A stretch of DNA of 13,009 nt from assembly GCA_035636095.1 (NCBI GenBank), contig DASPZU010000068.1, forward strand, positions 1 through 13,009, read 5' to 3'. Of the stretch, positions 1 to 7,863 are shown in pieces. The notes under the pieces are model-generated. The model ran no database searches and was not told the origin of the DNA. It saw only the letters and a list, made by a program, of their open reading frames with translations. Position 1 is the stretch's first letter. Each line of letters starts with the position of its first letter. Position numbers and translations under genes: made by a program. The DNA is from Gp7-AA10 sp035636095 (GTDB lineage Bacteria > Acidobacteriota > Thermoanaerobaculia > Gp7-AA8).

Positions 1-1889
1 GCTTCGGTGAGGCTGCGCATGTTAGGCGAGGTGTTGATCCACGGCAGGCCGGCCTGGTCCTGCCACATCGCGCGCGACCAGCCGCGTAACGGGATGACCG
101 TCAGGTCGATGGCCATGTGCCGCTCGTCCTGGAACATCTTCGCCAGCTCGCCGACCGTCATTCCGTGCCGAATCACCAGCGGATGCCACCCCACAAAATC
201 GGTTTCGCCTTTGAGGAGCGGTCCTTCGAACGCCTCGCCGCCGATCGGATTGACGCGATCGAGGACGATGAATTTCTTCTTTGCCTCCGCCGCTGCTTCC
301 ATGGCCAGTCCCAGCGTGGAAATGTAGGTGTAAAAGCGCGTGCCGATGTCCTGGATGTCAAACACCAGCGCATCGAGATTCGCGAGCTGCTCCGGTTTCG
401 GCTTCCGCGTGTCTCCGTAGAGGCTGTAGATGGGCAGTCCGCTTGCGGCATCGATGGTGTCGGACACTTTCGCATCGGCCAGGCCGCGAATTCCGTGCTC
501 CGGACTGAACAGCGCCACCACCGTGACGCCGGGTGCGCTCCGCAGAAGATCGATGGTCGGATTGCCGGCGCGATCGATGCCGGTCTGATTGGTGATCAAT
601 CCGAGGCGCATTCCGCGCAGCGGCTCAAAGCGGCGCGAAATCACGACATCGATTCCGTTGGCGGCGTCTGCGCCGTCGACGACCCAGCGCACGCGCGGAG
701 CGACGGGCGTCGATAGCCCGATGGCGCGGGCCGAGAGCGTGCCGAGGTCGCGTTGAAGCGCCAGGACGTTGCCTTTGCCCTCCGGATGTACGCGATTCGA
801 AAGAAAAATGTAGAAGGTTTTCGAGGTCGGGTCGATCCAGAAAAATCCACCCGTGAATCCGGTGTGACCGTAGGAGCCGATCGGAAAGAATTCGCCGCGT
901 GGACGGCTGTAGCCTGAGTCGTAATCGAATCCGCCCGCCCGCCGCACCGCGACGTTGGGCGGCGACTGCACACTAGTCAACATATTGACTATATCGGCGC
1001 GGAAGATCGGATGGCCACCCCGAAGCAGCATGCGGCAGTACTTGGCGAGATCGTGGATCGTGATGAACACTCCCGCGTGCCCCGCCACCCCACCCATGCG
1101 GCGGGCGGTGGGGTCGTGAACGACGCCGCGAAGCATGACGCCGTCGGCGAATTCGGTGGGGGCGATACGCCCCTCACCCGGTCCCGCTCCGCGGGACCAC
1201 CCTCTCCCCGCTTCGCGGGGCGAGGGGTCTTGCGCCACCGAGCGGGCCGGGGTGAGGGGCCGAAAACCGGTGTCCGTCATTCCCAGCGGTTCGAAGATTT
1301 CTTTCTTGCAGAAAACAGCGAGCGTCTGCCCCGAGACGCGCTGCACGATTTCGCCGAGGAGCTCGAAGTTGATGTCGGAGTAGCGAAAGACGTAGCCGGG
1401 ATTGTTGATCGGCTCCTCTTTCATGATCAGCCGCATGGCGGTGTCGTAGCCGCTCCACGGGTCCTTCAGATCGAGATCGGGGCGCAGCCCCGACGTGTGC
1501 GTGAGTAGATGCCGGATGGTGATGTCGCCGCGTGGAAACTCCGGCACAAATTTCTGGGCCGGATCGTCGAGACCGATTTTGCCGCGCTGGATCAGCAGCC
1601 AGATGGCCGGCGTGGTCGCGACGACCTTGGTGATCGAGGCGGCGTCGAAGATCGTGTCGACGCTCATCGGCTCCACTTCAGGGACCAGGGCCCGCTTGCC
1701 GAACGCTTTTTCGTAGACCGAGCCGTTGCGTTCGAGGTGATACGCGCCTCCGGGGATTCTCTTTTCAGCGATCGCCCGCTCGATGCGGGCGTCGATCCGA
1801 GCCAGGACGTCACGATCGAATGTCCGATCGGGTACGGTGGAGCTACAGGCGAGCAGGAATGTGACGGCGCACACGGCGGCGGATCGCAT
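1..1889 (-). CDS. Lipoprotein: beta-lactamase-like serine hydrolase fused to NamZ/DUF1343 domain (3' end missing)
   Basis: The frame is open from ATG at 1889 to the left edge, giving 629 residues with the C-terminus missing. Residues 1-15 form a lipoprotein signal ending in the lipobox FLLAC, so the protein is probably lipid-anchored outside the cytoplasm. Residues about 25-390 are a class C beta-lactamase/penicillin-binding-type serine hydrolase: nucleophile motif SITK (S85, K88), Y170-S-D172, and H342-T-G344 in place of KTG. From about residue 410 a DUF1343 domain begins, with LGLITNQTG and the FSPEHG motif, and it reaches the SPNMR motif at the edge. DUF1343 includes NamZ, an exo-beta-N-acetylmuramidase acting on peptidoglycan fragments. 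Known NamZ proteins are about 400 residues, so roughly half the domain is visible. The likely role is periplasmic muropeptide processing (inference). Residues about 211-239 derive from an inserted repeat. No clear Shine-Dalgarno precedes the start; the start was chosen for the signal peptide. Confidence 0.9.
   Translation of the reverse strand, partial: MRSAAVCAVTFLLACSSTVPDRTFDRDVLARIDARIERAIAEKRIPGGAYHLERNGSVYEKAFGKRALVPEVEPMSVDTIFDAASITKVVATTPAIWLLIQRGKIGLDDPAQKFVPEFPRGDITIRHLLTHTSGLRPDLDLKDPWSGYDTAMRLIMKEEPINNPGYVFRYSDINFELLGEIVQRVSGQTLAVFCKKEIFEPLGMTDTGFRPLTPARSVAQDPSPREAGRGWSRGAGPGEGRIAPTEFADGVMLRGVVHDPTARRMGGVAGHAGVFITIHDLAKYCRMLLRGGHPIFRADIVNMLTSVQSPPNVAVRRAGGFDYDSGYSRPRGEFFPIGSYGHTGFTGGFFWIDPTSKTFYIFLSNRVHPEGKGNVLALQRDLGTLSARAIGLSTPVAPRVRWVVDGADAANGIDVVISRRFEPLRGMRLGLITNQTGIDRAGNPTIDLLRSAPGVTVVALFSPEHGIRGLADAKVSDTIDAASGLPIYSLYGDTRKPKPEQLANLDALVFDIQDIGTRFYTYISTLGLAMEAAAEAKKKFIVLDRVNPIGGEAFEGPLLKGETDFVGWHPLVIRHGMTVGELAKMFQDERHMAIDLTVIPLRGWSRAMWQDQAGLPWINTSPNMRSLTE
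974..991. repeat. Intragenic palindrome, copy A (TAGTCAACATATTGACTA)
   Basis: Arms TAGTCAA and TTGACTA are perfectly complementary around the spacer CATA. The site lies inside the serine hydrolase domain of the first gene, coding I300-V-N-M-L-T-S306 on the minus strand. It is AT-rich in a GC-rich gene and recurs at 10301-10318 and 12733-12750. It could be a protein-binding site or a small dispersed repeat. The pattern itself is certain; its function is unknown. Confidence 0.75.
1170..1260. repeat. Palindromic repeat cluster inserted in frame in the serine hydrolase gene
   Basis: The outer ends are inverted copies: GCCCCTCACCCGG at 1170-1181 (one C shorter) against CCGGGGTGAGGGGC at 1247-1260. 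Inside are two hairpins: GGTCCCGC/GCGGGACC (1180-1187 and 1191-1198, loop TCC) and CCCCGC/GCGGGG (1206-1211 and 1215-1220, loop TTC). Such CCCTCACCC...GGGTGAGGG elements are normally found between genes. Here the element keeps the frame and adds about 29 residues rich in Pro, Gly, Arg and Ser between DTGFR and RIAPTEF, two blocks that I expect to lie close together in this family. Confidence 0.8.
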
Positions 1890-1927
1890 GGGAGCTGAGT
1901 GTAGAATGCCGGGCCGAGCTCTCCAAC
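1890..1927. promoter_or_regulatory. 38-bp divergent intergenic region with possible -10 box
   Basis: This is the whole space between the divergent starts at 1889 (minus) and 1928 (plus). TAGAAT at 1902-1907 resembles a sigma-70 -10 box and would place a plus-strand start near 1914, about 14 bases before the ATG. I see no convincing -35 box and no strong Shine-Dalgarno on either side. Promoter elements for both genes must overlap the 5' coding ends. Confidence 0.35.
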
Positions 1928-4900
1928 ATGATCAAGAACTTCCGCGCCGCGGTCACCGCCGCGCTTCTCATCATCGCGCTCAATGCGCGCGCGCAGTCGA
2001 TCATCACCGTCGCGGGTGGCGGAAGCGATGACGGCCAGCTCGCGACTGACATTTCTCTGTTCGGTCCGCGCGGCCTGGCCTTCGATTCCGCCGGCCGGCT
2101 GTACGTGGTGGAACGATTCCAGGGCATCATCCGGCGCATCGATCTGCAGAGCGGAAAGGTCGAAACAATCGCAGGAAGAGGGGCGGCGGGGTTTGGCGGC
2201 GACGGCGGACCAGCGCGCAAAGCAACACTCAAAGAACCGCGAACGATCTTCATCGACGCGAGCGACAACATCTACATCAGCGATTCCGGCAACGGCCGGG
2301 TGCGAAAGATCGACGCCAAGACGGGAATCATGACTACCGTCGCCGGCCGCGGTTCGGAACGTTCCGATAACACCCTCGGCGATAACGGACCGGCCACCGA
2401 AGCTGTCTTACGCGGGCCGTGGGGCATCTGGATCGATCGCGGCAATCTCTACATCACCGAGTCGGGATTCCAAGGGCAGCGCGTCCGAAAAGTCGTGCTT
2501 TCGACCGGAATCATCTCGACCGTCGCGGGGCCGGTCGACGGATCGGAAGGCTTCGAGGGCGATGGCGGTCCAGCGAGCAATGCCAAATTTTCGAATCCGC
2601 TCGGCATCATCGCCGACAGCGGAGGAAACATCTTCGTCGCCGACTCCGACAGCCATCGCGTGCGGCGCATCGATGCCGTGACCGGCAACATCGAGACCTA
2701 TGCCGGCGGCGGTACCGCCAAGGCGGACGGCGTACCGGCCAATAGTGTCGATCTCGATTACACGACCGTGTTCGCCTTCGATCGCAACGGAAATCTTCTG
2801 ATCGATTCGCTGAGCGGCATCCGTCGCGTGGATAAGTCGACCCGCGTCATCAGCACGCTGGCCGTTGACTTCGGCATCAGTTACGGGCTGGCCGTCGACC
2901 CGTCGGGGAATGTGCTGGTGAGCTCCGACGGATATGCCGCCATTTTGAAATTCACCTCCGCATCGACGATGGACTTCACGGTTATCGCGGGAGAGGGAAC
3001 TTACGTCGGCGATGGGTTGCCGGCGACCGCCGCCATCGTACGATCGCCGCAAGGACTGGCCGCCGACGCCGCCGGAAATCTCTTCATCGCCGACAGCGCG
3101 AACCTGCTCGTTCGGCGCGTCGATGCCGTGACTAATCTCATCTCGACAGCCGCCGGGAACGGCTTTTTCTACGACAACAACGAGGATGGCAAGCCGGCAA
3201 CCAGCAGCTCCCTTTATCCGGTTGACATCGCCTTCGATGCCAACGGCGATCTCTTCATCGCCGACGCCGGAAATGGTCGCATCAAGAAACTCGACAGCAA
3301 GACCGGAATCGTGACGTTCTTCGCGGGCAGCGGTGCATCGCCGGATGCCAACACCAACAACGAAGGCGTACCGGCACTGCAGGCGACGTTCGCGCGGCTG
3401 GGGGGCATCGCATTCGACGCGAATGGAAATCTCTACCTGGCCGAAACGGGCGCGAACCGAATCTGGAAGATCTCCGGGTCGACGAAAACCGTCAACCTGT
3501 TCGCCGGAAACGGCAAAGAGGATTTCACCGGCGATGGCGGAGCGGCCAAGGAAGCCGCGATCTGGAGTCCGTCGCAGGTCGTCTTCGATGGCAGCGGCAA
3601 CGCCTACATCTCCGACAGCGGCAACAATCGCATTCGAAAAGTCACCCCGGCCGGGACGATTTCGACCTTCGCCGGCGGCGGCAACGATCAGCCTCCGTTC
3701 GGCGACGGCGGGCCGGCATCGCAGGCGTACTTCACGCCCGGACACATGGCAATCGATCGCGGGCGGGGCAAGCTCTATTTCGTGGACACCAGCGCGTCGC
3801 GACTGCGTGTGATCGATCTCGCGACGTCGACCATCGACACGGTCGCCGGCAGCGGAACGTACTCCTATGTCGACGCAGATTTCGCGGGCGACAATGGCCC
3901 AGCGAAGGATGCCAAGCTGAATTTCCCGTTCAACGACAGCGGTGTCGCCGTCGATCGCACCGGAAATCTCTTCATCTCCGATTCGAACAACAATCGCGTG
4001 CGCGCGGTCTTCGCATGCGTGGCGGTGTCCGCACCGCAGCTCACGAATCCTGCGAATCCAGGGACCGCACCGTCGCTGAGCTGGAGCAGTGTGAGCGGCG
4101 CGTTCCGCTACGACGTGCGCCTCGACACCAACAATCCGCCCGTCCGCATCATCGCGTCGGATCTGACGGAGACAACATTCACGCCTTCGAATCTTGCGCC
4201 GAACACTAAGTACTTCTGGACTGTGACCGCCAAAGGCGATCCGTTCTGCCCGACGACATCGAGCGCGACATCCACAGTCGCGTCATTCACGACTGCCGCC
4301 GGCTGCGGCGTGGGTGCGTTCGACCTCGTGGCGCCACCGAACAACGCCACCGGAGCGATCGCCAGTCTCAGTTGGCAGCCGGCCTCCGGTGCCGCCACCT
4401 ACGATCTGTACCTCGGCACAACCAATCCGCCGCCGCTTTTGGAGTCGGGTCTCACCGCCACCACGCATTCCGTGCCGAACATACCGGGGCAAATCTTCTG
4501 GTTCGTGGTCGCGCATGCAGCGTGCGATCCGACCAGGACCGCCAGCACCTCCATTCGCTCGTTCACCACGTCGTCCGCTCCGCCTTGCGGCGCGAGTCCA
4601 TCGGTGACGCAAACAGCACCCCTGAATGGCGCGACCAATGTGGCGACGAGCACTGATCTCACCTGGTCGGTGTCGCAGGTCAACAGCACCGTCGACGTTT
4701 ACTTTGGGACGACCGCCACTCCGCCGCTGCTGCGCAGCGGAATTCCGGCGACCACGACGTCGCTCACCTTGCCGCCGCTCGATCCGGGCGTCACGTACTA
4801 CTGGCGTGTTGTGGCAGCATGCACGACCGCGGTCAGCACGCCGGTGGCCAGCTTCACCACCCGGACGGCCTGTACCGCGCCGAGCGGCACGCAGATCATC

Positions 4901-7399
4901 TTCGTACCGAGCGCAGTTTCGACTGGCGCGACCTACACCATCGTCTGGTCCGTGGCATCCGGCCTCGACGTCGACGGCGGTTACCTCGTCGAGCGTTCGA
5001 CGTCCTTGGCGTTCGCCTCGCTTCTCGATTCGCAAGTGACCAGCTCGACCGCTGCCTCGTTCGTAGCTGGATCGCCAGGAACTATCTATCACCGCGTTCG
5101 TGCGCTCCCAGCTTGCGATCCGACCAGGAGCGGAGCGGTATCGGATGTGAAAAGCGTTGCGATCACCAGCGCGCCGTCGAACATCATCTTCACGGTGCAA
5201 CCGCAGGCGGCGGTTGTGTCACTGGGCGAGAAGATCGAAGATCGCCGCGCGACCTTTACGCTCGAGAACATCGGCCTCACGCCCGCCCAGATCATCGTGG
5301 GGCAATCGGAGCTGCCTGGGCCCGGCTCGCGTCCATTCTTCAGCATCGCGGAGGGGGGTGCCTTCGTGACGCTGAAGCCGCGGGTTCCACGCACGTTCAC
5401 GATTCAGTACAGCGGTCCGCCTAACAACGTCGCAGGCTCATTTCAAGGGGTGATCTTCGCGACGGCGGTCGGCGGGACGACGGCGCTTCCGGTGACGCCG
5501 TACGCATTCGTGAACCTCAAGATCGGAGGCGGACCGACGGTCCCGCCGGAATTCATCAACAACGGCATCCGCACCGACTACATCGCATTCCCGGGCTTCA
5601 GTGGCGATGATGACAATCGCCCGGGACTGGATGTCACGATTCGCAATTCCGGCACGGCGGCAATGGAGCTGGCGGCCGAAGTCGGGCCCGACGTCTGGCT
5701 GATTCCGGAAAACAGCTGGAACTCGCCCCCGCTGGCCGCCGGCGCCAGCCGAACCTTCAAATTGTTTACGCGCCGGCCATTCGCACCGAGCGGTTCGCCG
5801 CTCCCGCGCTACACCTATTTCACCGTGCGCACGAAGGACGGCGCATCGTCGCGATTGCTCGTTCAGGACAACGATCTCATCGCGGTGAGCAGCGGGCGCG
5901 CGACGGCGCTCGATGTCTCGGCGCGCTCGTTCATCGTTCCCGATGCCGCCAATCGACTGCGGCTGACGAACAATGGTGGTGATTCCGTGCAAGCGGAACT
6001 GATCTTCACCCCCAGCGGCGCCGATGGATTCGACGTCAATGCCGTCAAGCGCGCGGTGGTCGTCGTTCCACCGAACGACGTGGTCACGCTGACCGATCCG
6101 GTCGTTCAGGTCTTCGGCGCGGCCGCGGGCACGCTGGGGCAAATCGAGGTTCGCATTCCACGCGAGCGCCTCGGGCTCATTACCGTCACGGCCGGCATTC
6201 CGGTCGTCACGCGCAGCGACGGCGCGCGCGTCGCGACGCCCCACGTCATCTATCTCCCTCCATCGCCCGGCGCGGCGCTCAGTCTCACACTCGCCGAGAC
6301 CAGCGGACTCGACAGAGCAACCGTGCGCGTCGTGAGCGATAGCGGCCAGACCGTCACTCAGGACATTCCGCGCTACGGCATGAAGCGCTTCAGCGTGAAC
6401 AGCGCCACGCGGTTCGATATCAATGTCGACTCCGGCGGAGGATCGATCATCGGTTTGGCGTCGCTGGGCAACGCCACCATTCTCAGCCGGCCGCTCAACG
6501 AGCGAGTGACTGCCACAGCGCTCGCGCGCGCCTTCGCGAAGATCAAACCTGAGGCCATACCGAGCGTCACCACGGTTGTGCCCGTGATCAGCGGAAGCAC
6601 ATCAGCGGGCAGCACTCCGTCATTCAAGACATCGATCGGCCTGGTCGCGCAGTCTTCGCAGGTGACCTTCAACGCCTCGTTCTATCCATCGAGCGGCGGC
6701 GCGGCGCTGGTTCGCTCCGTCATGGTCGCCGCCGGCCAGACCACGGTCTTCAGCGATGTGATGAAGGATCTTTTTGCCGTTTCCAGCCCCTCCGACGGAA
6801 ATCTGTTCCTGGTCGGTCCGTCGAACGGAAAAGTCTTCGCCGTTCTGCAGAGCACATCGTCTTCCGGCACGACCACGCCCGCCAGCGCGCTGCCGCTTCC
6901 GACGACATTGTCGGAAGCGCTGACCAGCGCCGCCGCGTCGGCGCGGCGGCCGCTCTTCCTGGACGGACTCGAGCAATCGGTCGATGACTCGCGCGGCACG
7001 CGATGGATCCTGCTTCTCAACGAAGTCGGCGGCGCGACCGGATTCATCAATGTCAGGCTGTACGAGGCAGGGAATCGCAGCCGTCCGATCGCAGAGAAGG
7101 ACCTGGCCATCGCGCCGAACCAGCAGATCAAACTCGACACCGTCTTCAGAGAACTCGGACTCGACTCACCGGACCGCCGCAAAGATCGAACCAACGTCGA
7201 GCTGGTCGTCACGGCAACCGCCGGCTCGGCGAAGGTGGCCGCATCGGCGGTCTCGATCGACAATCAGACCGGCGCTACCAGGATGACCGCCCTCGCGCCG
7301 GTGGTGGGATCAGGAAATCCGAACATCAATTTCGCCACCCCCGTGGTGACCGAGCAGCCGCCGGCCGTGCCGACGCGCCGCCGTGGCGTCCATCACTGA
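1928..7399 (+). CDS. Giant secreted NHL-repeat protein with Cys-paired Fn3/Ig-like modules
   Basis: The protein has 1823 residues. Residues 1-22 are a Sec signal peptide (basic start, hydrophobic core, ARA before Q23). Residues 25-696 contain about twelve NHL blades built on the pattern TVAGxG, GDGGPA, GxAxDxxGNLYIADS, NRVRKID; the sixth is degenerate. NHL domains usually form six-bladed propellers, so two propellers are likely (inference). Residues 697-1081 hold four modules of 85-100 residues that resemble fibronectin type III (YDVRLDTNNPP, YFWTVTAKG). The remaining 740 residues look like several beta-sandwich domains, without a catalytic motif I recognise. No transmembrane anchor, LPxTG or PEP-CTERM signal is visible at the C-terminus, which ends TRRRGVHH. 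It is probably an exported binding or scaffold protein. Its stop overlaps the next start. Specific function is unknown. Confidence 0.92.
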   Translation: MIKNFRAAVTAALLIIALNARAQSIITVAGGGSDDGQLATDISLFGPRGLAFDSAGRLYVVERFQGIIRRIDLQSGKVETIAGRGAAGFGGDGGPARKATLKEPRTIFIDASDNIYISDSGNGRVRKIDAKTGIMTTVAGRGSERSDNTLGDNGPATEAVLRGPWGIWIDRGNLYITESGFQGQRVRKVVLSTGIISTVAGPVDGSEGFEGDGGPASNAKFSNPLGIIADSGGNIFVADSDSHRVRRIDAVTGNIETYAGGGTAKADGVPANSVDLDYTTVFAFDRNGNLLIDSLSGIRRVDKSTRVISTLAVDFGISYGLAVDPSGNVLVSSDGYAAILKFTSASTMDFTVIAGEGTYVGDGLPATAAIVRSPQGLAADAAGNLFIADSANLLVRRVDAVTNLISTAAGNGFFYDNNEDGKPATSSSLYPVDIAFDANGDLFIADAGNGRIKKLDSKTGIVTFFAGSGASPDANTNNEGVPALQATFARLGGIAFDANGNLYLAETGANRIWKISGSTKTVNLFAGNGKEDFTGDGGAAKEAAIWSPSQVVFDGSGNAYISDSGNNRIRKVTPAGTISTFAGGGNDQPPFGDGGPASQAYFTPGHMAIDRGRGKLYFVDTSASRLRVIDLATSTIDTVAGSGTYSYVDADFAGDNGPAKDAKLNFPFNDSGVAVDRTGNLFISDSNNNRVRAVFACVAVSAPQLTNPANPGTAPSLSWSSVSGAFRYDVRLDTNNPPVRIIASDLTETTFTPSNLAPNTKYFWTVTAKGDPFCPTTSSATSTVASFTTAAGCGVGAFDLVAPPNNATGAIASLSWQPASGAATYDLYLGTTNPPPLLESGLTATTHSVPNIPGQIFWFVVAHAACDPTRTASTSIRSFTTSSAPPCGASPSVTQTAPLNGATNVATSTDLTWSVSQVNSTVDVYFGTTATPPLLRSGIPATTTSLTLPPLDPGVTYYWRVVAACTTAVSTPVASFTTRTACTAPSGTQIIFVPSAVSTGATYTIVWSVASGLDVDGGYLVERSTSLAFASLLDSQVTSSTAASFVAGSPGTIYHRVRALPACDPTRSGAVSDVKSVAITSAPSNIIFTVQPQAAVVSLGEKIEDRRATFTLENIGLTPAQIIVGQSELPGPGSRPFFSIAEGGAFVTLKPRVPRTFTIQYSGPPNNVAGSFQGVIFATAVGGTTALPVTPYAFVNLKIGGGPTVPPEFINNGIRTDYIAFPGFSGDDDNRPGLDVTIRNSGTAAMELAAEVGPDVWLIPENSWNSPPLAAGASRTFKLFTRRPFAPSGSPLPRYTYFTVRTKDGASSRLLVQDNDLIAVSSGRATALDVSARSFIVPDAANRLRLTNNGGDSVQAELIFTPSGADGFDVNAVKRAVVVVPPNDVVTLTDPVVQVFGAAAGTLGQIEVRIPRERLGLITVTAGIPVVTRSDGARVATPHVIYLPPSPGAALSLTLAETSGLDRATVRVVSDSGQTVTQDIPRYGMKRFSVNSATRFDINVDSGGGSIIGLASLGNATILSRPLNERVTATALARAFAKIKPEAIPSVTTVVPVISGSTSAGSTPSFKTSIGLVAQSSQVTFNASFYPSSGGAALVRSVMVAAGQTTVFSDVMKDLFAVSSPSDGNLFLVGPSNGKVFAVLQSTSSSGTTTPASALPLPTTLSEALTSAAASARRPLFLDGLEQSVDDSRGTRWILLLNEVGGATGFINVRLYEAGNRSRPIAEKDLAIAPNQQIKLDTVFRELGLDSPDRRKDRTNVELVVTATAGSAKVAASAVSIDNQTGATRMTALAPVVGSGNPNINFATPVVTEQPPAVPTRRRGVHH
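2000..4015 (+). repeat. About twelve NHL (beta-propeller) repeat units
   Basis: This DNA codes residues 25-696 of the large secreted protein. Each unit is 40-60 residues and starts near a T-x-A-G-x-G element, then a GDGGPA-like loop, then the strand pattern NLYIADS...R-V-R-K. Units 2, 4, 8, 10 and 12 are well conserved; units 5, 6 and 9 are degenerate. The number of units was counted by eye and could be off by one. Confidence 0.8.
4016..5170 (+). repeat. Four tandem Fn3/Ig-like modules, each with one Cys pair
   Basis: The modules begin at C697, C793, C887 and C982. Each has a second Cys near its end, at C774, C866, C965 and C1063. Cys-Cys spacing is 73-81 residues. These are the only eight cysteines I find in the 1823-residue protein, so one disulphide per module is likely after export. 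Modules 2 and 4 share the exact 16-base string TGCGATCCGACCAGGA at 4523 and 5114, which suggests relatively recent duplication. Confidence 0.75.
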
Positions 7400-7863
7400 T
7401 GTCGCATGCGATCGACGCGAAGGACCTGATCGGCGCAGACGAAAAGCTGTCGACGTACAAAATCCTCGTCATCGTTTTCATCGTGGTCACGCCCATCATC
7501 ATCGCCTTCAAGGATCCCCACAATTTTCTTCGCACCTATCGGGACTTCATGTTGTTCGCGATTTCGTGGCCGCTTCTCGCGCTGGGCGTGCTTTATTGGT
7601 TCCGAAGGCGATACATCATCAAACTTGCAGAGCAGGGAAGAGTTTTTCGAGGTACGGTCAAGGGGCTGACCTATTCGGCGAGCTTCAAGATGCGGTCGAT
7701 CGGTTGGGAGACGGCCCAGGTGGCCATCAGAGCCGATGGTGAGGAACGCATCGTCGATGTCAATGTGGCGCGCGGCACATTGAGGCCCGACGCGCAAGTC
7801 GACAACCTGGTCGAACCGAAGATGCGAAAAGGCGTGGTCATCGCTGCGAGTCGGATCCTGTGA
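7399..7863 (+). CDS. Small two-helix membrane protein of unknown function
   Basis: The protein has 154 residues. The start ATG shares its first base with the TGA of the preceding gene (TGATG at 7397-7401), a typical arrangement for translational coupling, so the two are probably co-expressed. Residues about 22-37 (ILVIVFIVVTPIIIAF) and 50-68 (FMLFAISWPLLALGVLYWF) are membrane segments. Residues about 75-154 form a soluble domain, beginning near LAEQGRVFRGTVKGL, with a beta-rich pattern that loosely resembles DUF3592-type proteins; I would not assign that family. The last 26 bases overlap the 3' end of the convergent dehydrogenase gene. It may help export or anchor the large NHL protein, but nothing in the sequence shows that. 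Confidence 0.8.
   Translation: MSHAIDAKDLIGADEKLSTYKILVIVFIVVTPIIIAFKDPHNFLRTYRDFMLFAISWPLLALGVLYWFRRRYIIKLAEQGRVFRGTVKGLTYSASFKMRSIGWETAQVAIRADGEERIVDVNVARGTLRPDAQVDNLVEPKMRKGVVIAASRIL

Noticed and set aside
117..716. 199-codon open frame on the plus strand
   Set aside because: It shares codon boundaries with the minus-strand NamZ domain, which carries real family motifs (FSPEHG, SPNMR).
2408..3745. 445-codon open frame on the minus strand
   Set aside because: It lies wholly antisense to the NHL region of the large secreted protein; its Arg/Asp/Gly-rich sequence is what GC-rich codons give on the opposite strand and shows no domain.
4283..5200. 305-codon open frame on the minus strand
   Set aside because: It is antisense to the Fn3-like modules, has low-complexity Arg-rich sequence, and shows no recognisable motif or ribosome binding site.
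5438..6244. 268-codon open frame on the minus strand
   Set aside because: It is antisense to the C-terminal region of the same gene, with shadow-type composition and no family match that I can see.
6929..6950. GC hairpin GCCGCCGC/GCGGCGGC inside the large gene
   Set aside because: It codes an Ala/Arg run (SAAASARR) and is expected by chance in GC-rich coding DNA; there is no second copy or regulatory context.
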